Notes: a model not told the origin generated them from the letters alone. Positions 27,951-37,086 are shown, numbered from the stretch's first letter. The stretch: DNA of 64,000 bases from Candidatus Andeanibacterium colombiense (GCA_029202985.1 CP119316.1:3211001-3275000), one strand, 5' to 3'. Numbers and translations are program-made.

Positions 27951-27982
27951 AGGCGGCGAAACGACTCCCATCATTTCGCCGC
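27951..27982. terminator. Hairpin after the TonB receptor, between convergent genes
   Basis: GGCGGCGAAA and TTTCGCCGCC form perfect 10-bp arms with a 12-nt loop, 8 nt after the receptor stop. It lies between this gene and the convergent OMF gene, so it may act in both directions. Confidence 0.6.
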
Positions 27983-28032
27983 CATTCCAGCCGCCGGCTC
28001 CGATCCGGCCCTGGGTAACACGCCTGCCGGCC

Positions 28033-29478
28033 CTATCGCGCCGCCTGCGCCGGTCCCGTCCAGCCGCCGGCGGTCGCGACATAGAGCCGCGCGACATTGA
28101 GCAATTGCCGGGCCCGTGCCTCGTCCAGCCCGGCGCGGGCCTGTTGCCAGGTGCGGTCGGCATCGATCACCTGAAGCACCGTGCCGCTGCCCGCCCGATA
28201 GGCTTTCTGCGACAGCTCGCGCGACTGCTCGGCGATCGCGGCGGCATCCTGCTGCGCCGCCAGCCCGCGCGCATCGGTGTCGAGCGCGCCGAGCAGATTG
28301 GCGACCTGGCCGAAAGCTTCGATCACCGTCTCGCGATAGGTCGCCGCGGCTGCACGGGTCTCGGCCTCGGCGCCGCGCTTCTCGGCCTTCAACGTGCCGC
28401 CGTGGAAGATCGGCGCGGTGACGCCGGCGAAGATGTCGAACGCCCGGAAGCCTTCGTCGAGGATCGAACCGATCCCGGGCGAGGACTGGGTCAGCGTCGC
28501 CCCGAGGGTGATGTCCGGGTAGAGCTTGGCGGTGGCGACGCCGACCCCCGCGGTCGCCGCATGGAGATCGGCCTCGGCCTGCAGAATGTCGGGCCGCTGG
28601 TGGACCAGCGCCGAAGGCAGCGCGACCGGGACGTTCGCCGGCAGGGTGAAGTCGGCCATGTCGAAATCGGTCGCGCCCAGTTCGGTCGGCGCGATCCCCA
28701 GCAGGATCGCCAGCATGTTGCGCGCCTCGGCCAGTTGCTGTTCGAGCTGGGGCAGCGCCGCCTTGTCGGCGGTCAGGCAGCTCTGGGCCTGCAGCACGTC
28801 CACCATGTTGCCCTTGCCTGCGCGGCGGCGGGCATCGGTCAGCTCGAAATTGCGCTGGCCGTCGTCGATCACCGCGGTGGCGGTGGCGATGCGGGCGCGG
28901 ATCGCGGCGATGGTCAGCGCCTGGTTCACCACCCGTCCGGCGATGGTCAGATGGGCGGCCTCGGCCTCGTGCAACTGCGCTTCGGCCTGGGCCGCCGCCT
29001 GCTCGATCGCGCGCTTCTTGCCCCCGAAGAGGTCGAGATCGTAGGACACGCCGCCGCCGACCGAATAGAGGTTGAAGATCGGGTTGCCGCCGGTGATCCC
29101 GAAGGATGCCGGGTCGAAGCCGAAGCTGGCGAGGTTCACTTCCTGGCGTGAGGCCCCGGGGTTGACGTCGACCTGCGGCAGGCGCTCGCCGGCCAGCGCG
29201 GCGATCCGCTCGCGCGCGCGTTCGAGCGTGGCGTTGCTCGCGGCGAGGGTCTGGTTGCCGGCGATCGCGCGGTCGACCAGCTCGTCCAGCTCGGGCGAAC
29301 CGAAGGCTTCCCACCAGCGCGTTGCCGGTCCTTGGCCGAGCGCGGCGGCAGGAGCGCCTGCCGGTGGGGCGGGCGGGACATAGGCGCCGTCGGCCGGTGC
29401 GGCCGGGCGCTCGTAATCCGGGCCGACGGTGGTGCAGCCGGCCAGCAGCAGGGCGGAAAGGGCGAGAACTTTCTTCAT
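28033..29478 (-). CDS. NodT-family outer-membrane efflux lipoprotein (second system)
   Basis: A 481-residue TolC-type outer-membrane factor with lipobox LLAGC (Cys 15) and two OEP repeats (ATRWWEAFGSPELDELVDRAI, YDLDLFGGKKRAIEQAAAQ, ALPSALVHQRPDILQAEADL). It is the last gene of a minus-strand operon hlyD-mfs-omf, starting 4 nt after the MFS stop. It differs from the copy at 13243 in position within the operon and in sequence, so the two are paralogues and not a recent duplication. Confidence 0.92.
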   Translation of the reverse strand: MKKVLALSALLLAGCTTVGPDYERPAAPADGAYVPPAPPAGAPAAALGQGPATRWWEAFGSPELDELVDRAIAGNQTLAASNATLERARERIAALAGERLPQVDVNPGASRQEVNLASFGFDPASFGITGGNPIFNLYSVGGGVSYDLDLFGGKKRAIEQAAAQAEAQLHEAEAAHLTIAGRVVNQALTIAAIRARIATATAVIDDGQRNFELTDARRRAGKGNMVDVLQAQSCLTADKAALPQLEQQLAEARNMLAILLGIAPTELGATDFDMADFTLPANVPVALPSALVHQRPDILQAEADLHAATAGVGVATAKLYPDITLGATLTQSSPGIGSILDEGFRAFDIFAGVTAPIFHGGTLKAEKRGAEAETRAAAATYRETVIEAFGQVANLLGALDTDARGLAAQQDAAAIAEQSRELSQKAYRAGSGTVLQVIDADRTWQQARAGLDEARARQLLNVARLYVATAGGWTGPAQAAR

Positions 29479-29482
29479 TTTG

Positions 29483-31018
29483 TCACTCGATATGCAGGCC
29501 GAGATCTTCTTCCGTCGGCTTGTTCTTGGCCGGGCGCATCAGCAGCAGCAGCGGCACGATCGCGCAGGTGATCACGAACAGCAGCCAGTAGGTGTCGATA
29601 TAGGAGACCATCGCTGCCTGGCGCGTGATCTCGGCATTGAGCCGGGCGACCTGCACCGGAATGCCGAAGTCGAAATCGGGCATCGCGCGCTGCAGCACCG
29701 GATTGTCGGGGCGGATGTTTTCGACCAGCCGCGCATGGACGGTGCTGGTGTTGCGGATCGTCATCGCCTGCAGCACCGAGATGCCGATCGCCGAGCCCAT
29801 GTTGCGGATCAGCGTGAACATCGCCGCGCCTTCGTTGCGCAGCCGCGTGTCGAGCGTGGTGAAGGCAAGGGTCGAAAGCGGGATGAAGATCAGGCCGGTG
29901 CCGAGCCCCTGGATGAAGCCCGAGGCCATCACCAGCGTGCTGTCCATGCCGAGCGAGAAGCTCGACATGATATACATCGCCAGCGCACTGAAGCTCAGCC
30001 CGATCAGGATCAGCACCCGCACGTCGAAGCGCTTGATCAGCTGCCCGACGATCACCATCGAGACCAGCGAGCCTACCCCGCGCGGCGCGGTGACGAGCCC
30101 GGTCAGCACCACCGGATAGCCCAGCAGCCCCTCCAGCATCGGCGGCAGCAGCGCGAGTACCGAGAACAGCATCACCCCGAGGAAGAAGCCGAACGAGGTG
30201 CCGAGCACGAAATTGCGGTCGGCGAACAGGCGCAATTCGATGAACGGCTTCTTGCTGGTGGTCAGCAAATGGACGATGAACAGATAGAAGAACGTCGCCA
30301 TCGCAATCGTTTCGATCCAGATCTCGAGCGAATTGTACCAATCCTGCTGTTGCCCGCGGTCGAGCATCAGCTGCAGCGAACCGATCCCGAGCGAGAGCAA
30401 CGCGAAGCCGAGGAAATCGAGCTTGGGCGGGATCTTGTCGCGGGTCTCGGACAGGAAGGCGGAGATGCCGAGGAAGGTCACGATCCCGATCGGCAGGTTG
30501 ATGTAGAACACCCAGCGCCAATCGAGATTGTCGGTCAGCCAGCCGCCCAGTGCCGGGCCGACGATCGGGCCGAGCACCGCCCCCATGCCCCAGATCGCCA
30601 TTGCGGGGCCGTGGCGTTCAGGCGGGTTGATATCGAGCAGGATCGCCTGGCTCATCGGCACCAGGGCCGCGCCGAACACGCCCTGTAGGATGCGGAACAG
30701 CACCAGTTCGGGCAGGCTGGTGGCAAGACCGCACAGGCCCGAGGCGATCGTGAAGCCGACCACCGAGACCAGCATCAGCCGCTTGCGCCCGAAGCGCCCG
30801 GCCAGCCAGCCGGTCAGCGGGGTGAAGATCGCGGCCGACACGATGTAGGAGGTCAGGACCCAGGTGATCTCTTCCTGCGAGGCGGAGACACTGCCCTGGA
30901 TATGTGGCAGCGCGACATTCGCGATCGTGCTGTCGAGCGCATTCATGATCGTCGCCGCCATCACCGAGAAGGTGATGAAGCGGCGCGTCGGGGCGTCGGG
31001 ATATTGCCCCGCCGTCAC
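29483..31018 (-). CDS. DHA2-family MFS drug transporter (EmrB-like, second system)
   Basis: A 511-residue 14-helix transporter with the DHA2 signatures MNALDSTIANVALPHIQGSV, WLAGRFGRKRLMLVSVVGF, and VLGPIVGPALGGWLTDNLDW. It pumps substrates through the HlyD adaptor and OMF of the same operon. The start is GTG 31018, overlapping the hlyD TGA (GTGA); the frame is open further upstream but that is the shadow of hlyD. Substrates are probably hydrophobic toxic compounds, inferred from the family. Confidence 0.93.
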   Translation of the reverse strand: MTAGQYPDAPTRRFITFSVMAATIMNALDSTIANVALPHIQGSVSASQEEITWVLTSYIVSAAIFTPLTGWLAGRFGRKRLMLVSVVGFTIASGLCGLATSLPELVLFRILQGVFGAALVPMSQAILLDINPPERHGPAMAIWGMGAVLGPIVGPALGGWLTDNLDWRWVFYINLPIGIVTFLGISAFLSETRDKIPPKLDFLGFALLSLGIGSLQLMLDRGQQQDWYNSLEIWIETIAMATFFYLFIVHLLTTSKKPFIELRLFADRNFVLGTSFGFFLGVMLFSVLALLPPMLEGLLGYPVVLTGLVTAPRGVGSLVSMVIVGQLIKRFDVRVLILIGLSFSALAMYIMSSFSLGMDSTLVMASGFIQGLGTGLIFIPLSTLAFTTLDTRLRNEGAAMFTLIRNMGSAIGISVLQAMTIRNTSTVHARLVENIRPDNPVLQRAMPDFDFGIPVQVARLNAEITRQAAMVSYIDTYWLLFVITCAIVPLLLLMRPAKNKPTEEDLGLHIE

Positions 31019-32139
31019 CGGGCGAGCCTGGGCGGCACCTTCGGCTGGACCGGCGGCGTGTCGGGGCCGAACAGATGACGCTGGTGGCCGGTATCGACGG
31101 TCACTTCGGCGCTGAGCCCGGCATGGAGCAGCAGCGCGGAAGGCGCCCGGTCGAGTTCGATCTCGACCGGCAGGCGCTGGACCACCTTGACCCAGTTGCC
31201 GGTCGCATTCTCGGCCGGCAGCAGCGCGAAGGCGTTGCCGGTGCCGGGGCTGAAGCTCGCGACATGGCCCTTTAGGTCTTCCCCCGGGAAGGCCGCGACC
31301 TCGACCGTCACCGGCTGGCCGAGCCGCATGTAGCGAAGCTGGTCTTCCTTGAAGTTCGCTTCGATCCACAAATGCTTGCCGACCAGCGTGAAGACCGGCT
31401 TGCCGGCGGTGACATAGTCGCCGACCTGGAGCTGGCTGACCTTGGTCACGATCCCGTCCTGCGGGGCGCGAACCGTGGTGTAGCCGAGATCTCGCTGCGC
31501 GTCGTTCAGCACGGCGGCTGCCTGGCGCACGGCGGGCTGGCTATCGGCTGCGCTGTTCACGCTGCCGGAAAGCTCGGCCGCGATGCTGCTGCTTTCCTGC
31601 GAGGCGCTGCGGATCGTCTCGTGGGCGGTGCGTACCGCGAGCACGGCCTTGTCGTAATCGTCCTGCGAACTGATCCCGTCGGCGAGCAACCGCTTCTGCC
31701 GGGCGGCTTCGCGCTGCGCGTAATCGAGCTGCGCGCGGGCGGCCGCCTCGCGGCCTTTCGCGGCTTCGAAATCGGCCCGGCGGGCGGCGATCCCGGTGCG
31801 CGCATTGTCGAGCGCGGCATTAGATGCGGCAACCCGGCTGCGATAGGGCCCCGGTTCGATCATGAACAGCACCTGCCCGGCGCGGACGCTCTCGTTCTCG
31901 CTCACCAGCACCTTGACCACATGGCCGCCGACGCTGGGCGCAATCTCGACCATGCCCGCCTGGACATAGGCGTTGTCGGTGGCTTCGTAGCGGCCGCCGT
32001 GGAGGTAGAAAAACAGTGCCCCGAGCAGCACCAGCACCGGTGCCGCGATCATCAGCGGCGCGCGTAGCCTGCGCTTCACGGTTTTGCGGTCTTCCTCGGC
32101 GCCGGCCTCGATAGCGGTATCTTGCGACAACTCGGCCAC
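31015..32139 (-). CDS. HlyD/EmrA-family periplasmic adaptor (second system)
   Basis: A 374-residue adaptor with one N-terminal membrane helix (residues about 29-47), the lipoyl half-motifs ATDNAYVQAGMVEIAPSVGG and GYTTVRAPQDGIVTKVSQL, a coiled-coil hairpin between them, and IEANFKEDQLRYMRLGQPV in the barrel domain. First gene of the hlyD-mfs-omf operon. Its leader contains an 11-bp inverted repeat (32172-32212), and the operon is divergent from a LysR gene that probably controls it. Confidence 0.93.
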   Translation of the reverse strand: MAELSQDTAIEAGAEEDRKTVKRRLRAPLMIAAPVLVLLGALFFYLHGGRYEATDNAYVQAGMVEIAPSVGGHVVKVLVSENESVRAGQVLFMIEPGPYRSRVAASNAALDNARTGIAARRADFEAAKGREAAARAQLDYAQREAARQKRLLADGISSQDDYDKAVLAVRTAHETIRSASQESSSIAAELSGSVNSAADSQPAVRQAAAVLNDAQRDLGYTTVRAPQDGIVTKVSQLQVGDYVTAGKPVFTLVGKHLWIEANFKEDQLRYMRLGQPVTVEVAAFPGEDLKGHVASFSPGTGNAFALLPAENATGNWVKVVQRLPVEIELDRAPSALLLHAGLSAEVTVDTGHQRHLFGPDTPPVQPKVPPRLAR

Positions 32140-32171
32140 AGGAACTCCCGGAGCGATTCAAGGGAAAAGGA

Positions 32172-32212
32172 TGCAGGAGAGAGAGGGGGAAGGGGGAGGG
32201 TTCTCTCCTGCA
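32172..32212. promoter_or_regulatory. Inverted repeat in the leader of the second efflux operon
   Basis: TGCAGGAGAGA and TCTCTCCTGCA form perfect 11-bp arms around a 19-nt purine-rich spacer, 33 nt upstream of the hlyD ATG. On the minus-strand transcript it would fold into a stable stem-loop; as DNA it could be a regulator site. Confidence 0.4.
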
Positions 32213-32265
32213 CCGCCGCCCATCTAATCCGTTGCATAAAATAACCTAGTGAAGATTGGGCTGGT

Positions 32266-32290
32266 TCGATATGAACTGAATTCATGTCGA
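32266..32290. promoter_or_regulatory. Palindrome overlapping the lysR start
   Basis: TCGATATGAA-CTGAA-TTCATGTCGA is an inverted repeat with 9 of 10 matching positions. Its right arm includes the lysR ATG (32284). The position suits autorepression by the LysR protein and control of the divergent pump. This is inferred. Confidence 0.4.
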
Positions 32291-33216
32291 GCGTGGATCT
32301 CAATTTGCTGCGGGTGTTCGATGCGATCTTCGAATTGCGCAGTGTTACCCGTACGGCGGAACGGCTGAGTCTCACCCAGTCGGCGATCAGCCATGCGCTC
32401 GGGCGGTTGCGGCTCGCGTTCGACGATCCGCTGTTCCTGCGCCATCCTTCGGGGCTCCAGCCGACCGCACGGGCGACCGAGATCGCGCCCGGGATCCGCG
32501 AAGGCCTGGCCCAGTTGCAGGAAGCGCTGGCGCCCTCGCCATTCGATCCAGCGAATGCCCGGCGCCACTTCCGGATCAGCGCCGGAGGCTATTTCTGTGC
32601 CCTGCTGGTGCCGGAACTGATCGCGCGCACACGGCGGCTCGCGCCGGGGGTCGTGCTGGAAATCGACAGCCCCGCGCCGGGCCTGCTGGCAGCGCTGGAC
32701 GACGGGCGAACCGATCTGGCCTTCGGTGTATTTGGCAAGATCCCGGGGCGGCTCAGGCAGCACAGGCTGTTCTTCGAGGACGTGGTGTGGATCGCCGCGT
32801 GCGACAATCCACTGCGCGATCGGCCCGAGGCGCTGGCGGACCTGCCCGCGCATTGCCGTTTGCAGGTGGTCGTCGGGCAGCCGTTCCCGGGCCACGGCGG
32901 CTTCAGCTGGGATGGCGGCCTCGAGCGGCTTGTGGTCACGGGCGGCGAAGAGGGCATATGGGGCCTGCGCGATGGCTCTCCGCGTCTGCACGATGCGGTC
33001 ACCGCCATCGCGACCGTCGCCGTAACCGACCTGGTCGCGCAGGTGCCGCGCCGGCTTGCGGAAAGGAGCGCCCGCGAGCAGCGCATCGCGATCATCGACA
33101 CCTCGGCCAGTCCCGACCGCGTCGAAATGGCGATGCTGTGGCACAGCCGCCTCGCTGCGGACGAGGGGCTGTCGTGGTTGCGCAACGTCGCGCTGGCCTG
33201 CCTGGGTGAAGAATAG
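32284..33216 (+). CDS. LysR family transcriptional regulator
   Basis: A 310-residue LTTR. The N-terminal winged HTH is DLNLLRVFDAIFELRSVTRTAERLSLTQSAISHALGRLR in two parts (residues 5-24 and 25-43), followed by a periplasmic-binding-protein-like effector domain with motifs FGVFGKIPGRLRQH and VAVTDLVAQVPRRLAE. It resembles the NodD/LinR-type group that reads aromatic effectors. Divergent from the second efflux operon and 5 nt before the pentapeptide protein gene. Confidence 0.92.
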   Translation: MSSVDLNLLRVFDAIFELRSVTRTAERLSLTQSAISHALGRLRLAFDDPLFLRHPSGLQPTARATEIAPGIREGLAQLQEALAPSPFDPANARRHFRISAGGYFCALLVPELIARTRRLAPGVVLEIDSPAPGLLAALDDGRTDLAFGVFGKIPGRLRQHRLFFEDVVWIAACDNPLRDRPEALADLPAHCRLQVVVGQPFPGHGGFSWDGGLERLVVTGGEEGIWGLRDGSPRLHDAVTAIATVAVTDLVAQVPRRLAERSAREQRIAIIDTSASPDRVEMAMLWHSRLAADEGLSWLRNVALACLGEE

Positions 33217-33221
33217 GCGCG

Positions 33222-33911
33222 ATGGACGATCTGTTTTCCGGACAGGGGATCGAAGGGCAGGCCCTGGACCGCAGCGCCATCGAACGCCTGGCCGGATCGG
33301 GGCGCCAGCATCTGACCGAGTGCGATCTGGAGGACGCCGACCTGTCGCGGCTGGATCTGACCGGCTGGACCTTCGAGCGCTGCAATCTGCGCCGAATGAA
33401 TTTTTCCGGCGCACGGCTGGAGGCGACCGGATGGCAATCGTGCCGCGGTGCCTTCGCCGATTTTAGCGCGGCGGATCTCGCGGAGGCCCGGTTTACCTCC
33501 TGCGATCTCAACAACAGCAGTTTGCGCGGCGCGGTACTGACTTCGGCCAAATTCGCCCGCTGCAAGCTGACCGGCGCGGATCTTTCGGAAGCGCGCGCGC
33601 TGGAGGCTTCGTTCGAGGAAACCCTGCTGATCAACGCGAAAATGCCGCGCTGGTCGTTCCGCAAGGGAGTGCTGGAGAAGCTCGATTTCTCACAGGCCGA
33701 TCTGCGCAACGCGGATTTCCGCCACGCCACTTTCAACGATTGCAGCCTGCGCGATGCGGTGCTCGCCGGATCGCGCTTCGACGGGGCGGATCTGCGCGGG
33801 GCGGATCTGGGCGGGATCAAGCTGGTCGACGCCTCGTTGTTCCGCGGCGCGACGATCTCGCGGGAACAGGCGGGCCAGTTGCTCGGCGAATTAGGACTGA
33901 ACGTGCGCTAA
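33222..33911 (+). CDS. Pentapeptide-repeat protein, Qnr/McbG-like
   Basis: A 229-residue right-handed quadrilateral beta-helix protein. Most of its length is A(D/N)LXX-type repeats (DLSRLDLTGWTF, SAADLAEARF, LTGADLSEARAL, FSQADLRNADFRHATF, FDGADLRGADLGG), interrupted around residues 130-145. The C terminus FRGATISREQAGQLLGELGL resembles the terminal helix of Qnr/McbG proteins that mimic DNA and protect gyrase from quinolones or microcin. Its place after lysR and beside an efflux pump fits a drug-resistance context, but many pentapeptide proteins have other roles. The ribosome-binding site is weak, suggesting coupling to lysR. Confidence 0.85.
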   Translation: MDDLFSGQGIEGQALDRSAIERLAGSGRQHLTECDLEDADLSRLDLTGWTFERCNLRRMNFSGARLEATGWQSCRGAFADFSAADLAEARFTSCDLNNSSLRGAVLTSAKFARCKLTGADLSEARALEASFEETLLINAKMPRWSFRKGVLEKLDFSQADLRNADFRHATFNDCSLRDAVLAGSRFDGADLRGADLGGIKLVDASLFRGATISREQAGQLLGELGLNVR

Positions 33912-33937
33912 AACCCGTCGCCTTTCTCGAACGAATC

Positions 33938-33957
33938 GTCTAACTATATGTTTAGAC
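33938..33957. promoter_or_regulatory. Palindrome GTCTAA-N8-TTAGAC before the ALDH operon
   Basis: Perfect 6-bp arms in an AT-rich 90-nt gap, 45 nt upstream of the ALDH start. GTCTAAC matches half-sites found in front of other units of the catabolic island (GTTAGNC/GNCTAAC). Candidate operator, perhaps for the GntR protein at 59153. Confidence 0.4.
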
Positions 33958-34001
33958 AAAATGCCCCGCATGATGGGCAGGGATCGAGAGGACGATAAAC
34001 G

Positions 34002-35480
34002 ATGAGCACCGCAATCACCGATTGCCTGAAGCATCCCGACCGGCTGTTCATCGGCGGCGAATGGGTCGCCGCATCGAGCGGGCGCGCAATCGAGCTCATC
34101 TCGCCCGACACCGAAAGCGTCGTCGGCGCGGTCGCCGAGGCGGACGAGCGCGATGTCGACCGGGCGGTCGAAGCCGCGCGCAGGGCGTTCGATCACGGGC
34201 CTTGGCCCCGGATGTCTGCTGCCGAGCGCCAGAGCTACATGCGCAAGGTCGTCGAAATACTCCGCCGCCGCGAGCCCGAGATCGCGGCCGCGTGGAACCA
34301 GCAGATGGGCGGGTTGCTCAGCGTCGCGCCGATGCTCTCGGCCGCGGGGACCGAGACCTTCGCCTATATGACCGAAATGCTCGGCAGCTTCCCCTTCGCC
34401 GAGCGGGTGGAGAGCCGCTTCGCCGACACTGCGATCATCGCGCGCGAGCCGGTCGGCGTGGTTGCGGCGATCGCCCCGTGGAACGGGCCCTATGCGATCA
34501 TGGGAACTAAGCTTTCAAATGCGCTAGCGGCGGGTTGCACGGTGGTGATGAAGCCTTCGCCGGAAACCCCGGTCGAAGCCTATATCCTTGCCGAAGCGTG
34601 CGAGGAGGCGGGCATTCCGGCGGGCGTGGTCAACCTCGTCGCCGCGCACCGCGAGGCGAGCCAGCACCTGGTCGCGAACCACGATGTCGACAAGGTCAGC
34701 TTCACCGGTTCGACTGCCGCGGGCAAGAAGATCGCCGCGACCTGCGGAGAACGCATCGCGCGCGTCACGCTGGAACTGGGGGGCAAGTCGGCCGCGATCA
34801 TCCGCGACGATTTCCCGTTGGAACAGGCGGCCGCGATCCTCGCGAGGACGATCACGCTGATGAGCGGCCAGATCTGCGCGATGCTCAGCCGCGCGGTGGT
34901 TTCGCGCAAGCGCCACGATGAACTCGCCGAGCTGGTCGCAAAGGAAATGCAGGCGCTCAAGATCGGCTACAGCACCGAAGCCGATACGGTGCTCGGCCCG
35001 GTCGCGATGAAGCGCCAGCTCGAGCGGATCGAGATGTATATCTCCGAAGGCAAGAAGAGCGCGGACCTCGTCACCGGCGGCCAGCGCCCGGCGCATCTCA
35101 ACAAGGGCTATTTCATCGAGCCGACACTGTTCGCGAACGTCGATAACCGGAGCCGAATCGCGCAGGAGGAAATCTTCGGCCCGGTGCTCAGCCTGATCCC
35201 CGCGGAGGACGAGGAGGACGCGATTCGCATCGCCAACGAAAGCGATTTCGGCCTCAACGGCTCGGTATTCACCAACGATCCCGACGCCGCCTACCGCATC
35301 GCGCGTTCGGTACGGACCGGGTTCTTCGGCCAGAACGGCATGAAGATGGATTACACGCTGCCATTCGGCGGCTTCAAGCAATCGGGCATCGGGCGCGAGG
35401 GCGGGGCGGAAGGCTTCTCGTCCTATCTCGAGGAAAAGACCATCCTGCTCGACCAGGCTCCGGCCGCCTTCGCGCGATGA
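34002..35480 (+). CDS. NAD(P)-dependent aldehyde dehydrogenase
   Basis: A 492-residue ALDH superfamily enzyme. Landmarks: PWNGPYAIMGTKLSNALAAG, the coenzyme loop FTGSTAAGKKIA, catalytic Glu in TLELGGKS, and catalytic Cys in MSGQICAML. The C-terminal block LPFGGFKQSGIGREGG is the ALDH signature. It should oxidise an aldehyde intermediate to the acid in the cytosol. The stop overlaps the next SDR start (ATGA), and GAGAGGA precedes the ATG. First gene of an ALDH-SDR-SDR operon. Confidence 0.93.
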   Translation: MSTAITDCLKHPDRLFIGGEWVAASSGRAIELISPDTESVVGAVAEADERDVDRAVEAARRAFDHGPWPRMSAAERQSYMRKVVEILRRREPEIAAAWNQQMGGLLSVAPMLSAAGTETFAYMTEMLGSFPFAERVESRFADTAIIAREPVGVVAAIAPWNGPYAIMGTKLSNALAAGCTVVMKPSPETPVEAYILAEACEEAGIPAGVVNLVAAHREASQHLVANHDVDKVSFTGSTAAGKKIAATCGERIARVTLELGGKSAAIIRDDFPLEQAAAILARTITLMSGQICAMLSRAVVSRKRHDELAELVAKEMQALKIGYSTEADTVLGPVAMKRQLERIEMYISEGKKSADLVTGGQRPAHLNKGYFIEPTLFANVDNRSRIAQEEIFGPVLSLIPAEDEEDAIRIANESDFGLNGSVFTNDPDAAYRIARSVRTGFFGQNGMKMDYTLPFGGFKQSGIGREGGAEGFSSYLEEKTILLDQAPAAFAR

Positions 35481-36274
35481 TCAGGGTCGATCTTGCGGGC
35501 AAGCTCGCGCTGGTCACCGGATCGAGCGACGGCATCGGTAATGCCGCCGCGCGGGGGTTCCTCGAAGCGGGGGCCGATGTCGTGATCAACGGCCGCTCGC
35601 CCGAGAAGGTCGGGGGCATCGCGGAGAATTTGCGGGCTCAATATCCCGGGCGCACGGTGATCGCCGCGGCGGCGGATGTCGGCACCAGCGAAGGTTGCGC
35701 CGCGCTGACCACACAGGTTCCGCGCTGCGACATTCTCGTCAACAACGTCGCGGTGATCGCGCGCGACGACGCGCTTGACGCCAGCGACGAGACCTATCGC
35801 GAGCTGTGGGAAATCAATTTCATGAGCGCGCTGCGCATGTCGCGCTTCTATCTGCCCGGAATGCTGGAGCGGAATGACGGGCGGATATTGTTCAGCGGCT
35901 CACAGCGCGGCCTGATGGCCTACAAGGGCGGTACGCCTTACATGGCCAGCAAGATCGCGCAGCTCAGCCTGGCTCGCTCGCTCGCCGATGTGACGCGGGG
36001 GACGAAGGTCACGGTCAACACGGTGATGATCGGCCTGTCGCATTCGGCCAGCCTGGATGCGGTTGCCGCCGAGATGGCCGCCGCCAAGGGCCGGACCGCG
36101 AAAGAAGACGAGCAGGATTTCATCGATCTCGTCGCCCCGGCATCGCTCCAGCGGCGCCTGACCCGGCCCGAGGAAATCGCCAATTTCATGGTCTATCTCG
36201 CTTCGCCGCTCGCTTCGGCGACCAACGGCGCGGTGCTGAGTGCCGAAGGCGGCACACGACCGGCAATCTGGTGA
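35477..36274 (+). CDS. Short-chain dehydrogenase/reductase
   Basis: A 265-residue classical SDR: cofactor motif TGSSDGIG (residues 15-22), NNVA, catalytic Ser in LFSGSQRG, and YMASK with the catalytic Tyr and Lys. The N of NGRSPEKV after strand 2 suggests NADP preference. It is paralogous to the next gene (36288), with which it shares the INGRS/VNGRS strand and the NTVMIG/NTVIIG segment. Translation is coupled to the ALDH (ATGA). The substrate is unknown; a secondary alcohol or ketone in the catabolic pathway is likely. Confidence 0.92.
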   Translation: MIRVDLAGKLALVTGSSDGIGNAAARGFLEAGADVVINGRSPEKVGGIAENLRAQYPGRTVIAAAADVGTSEGCAALTTQVPRCDILVNNVAVIARDDALDASDETYRELWEINFMSALRMSRFYLPGMLERNDGRILFSGSQRGLMAYKGGTPYMASKIAQLSLARSLADVTRGTKVTVNTVMIGLSHSASLDAVAAEMAAAKGRTAKEDEQDFIDLVAPASLQRRLTRPEEIANFMVYLASPLASATNGAVLSAEGGTRPAIW

Positions 36275-36287
36275 GGAGGGCAAGGCA

Positions 36288-37082
36288 ATGATTATCGACC
36301 TTACCGGCAAGCATGCGGTCGTTACCGGATCGAGCGGCGGCATCGGCTTCGAATGTGCCCGGGGGCTGGCGCGTGCAGGGGCCAATGTGACAGTCAACGG
36401 CCGCTCGCAAGCAACTGTCGAGAAGGCGCTCGGCAGGCTGCGCGAAGAGTTTCCGGGGCAGGAGTTCACCGGCGCGATCGCCGATCTCCATGCCCGCGAC
36501 GGGACGGACGCGATCATCGCGGCCGCGCCAAGCTGCGACATATTGATCAGCAACGCCGCAGTGAACGTGATCGAAAGCGTGCTGACCCAGCCCGACGAAG
36601 TCTATCTCGATTTGTTCGAGATGAACTTCCTCAGCGGCGTGCGCCTCGCGCGACACTACATGCCGGGGATGATCGCGCGGAATTGGGGGCGGATGATCTT
36701 TCACAGCTCGGAACAGGCGCTGCGCCCGTCGCCCGACATGGCCGCCTATGCGGCGACCAAGGCCGCGCTGCTGACCACTGCGCGCTCGATTGCCGAATAT
36801 ACGAAAGGAACGGGCGTTACGGTGAACACGGTCATCATCGGGCCGACCAAATCCGACGTCACCACCGCGCTGCACGACGACATTGCCTCGTCCTCCGGCC
36901 AGACGCTGGAGGAAGTAGAGAAGGACTTCTTTACCCACGTCCGCCCGGCCTCGCTGCTGCAGCGCTTCGCGCGGGGCGAGGAGGTCGCCAACATGGCGGT
37001 CTATCTCGCGTCGGATTACGCGAGCGCGACCAATGGCACTGTGTGCAGCGTGGAGGGCGGCACGCGTGAGGTGATTTTCTGA
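36288..37082 (+). CDS. Short-chain dehydrogenase/reductase (paralogue of preceding gene)
   Basis: A 264-residue SDR with TGSSGGIG, SNAAVN, HSSEQ and YAATK as cofactor and catalytic motifs. ATG 36288 is preceded by GAGGAGGGCAAGG. The upstream in-frame ATG at 36240 lies inside the previous gene and is not needed. The two adjacent SDRs with the same overall layout suggest duplication and divergence, acting on related intermediates or stereoisomers. The gene ends before a long palindromic element. Confidence 0.92.
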   Translation: MIIDLTGKHAVVTGSSGGIGFECARGLARAGANVTVNGRSQATVEKALGRLREEFPGQEFTGAIADLHARDGTDAIIAAAPSCDILISNAAVNVIESVLTQPDEVYLDLFEMNFLSGVRLARHYMPGMIARNWGRMIFHSSEQALRPSPDMAAYAATKAALLTTARSIAEYTKGTGVTVNTVIIGPTKSDVTTALHDDIASSSGQTLEEVEKDFFTHVRPASLLQRFARGEEVANMAVYLASDYASATNGTVCSVEGGTREVIF

Positions 37083-37086
37083 CCAA

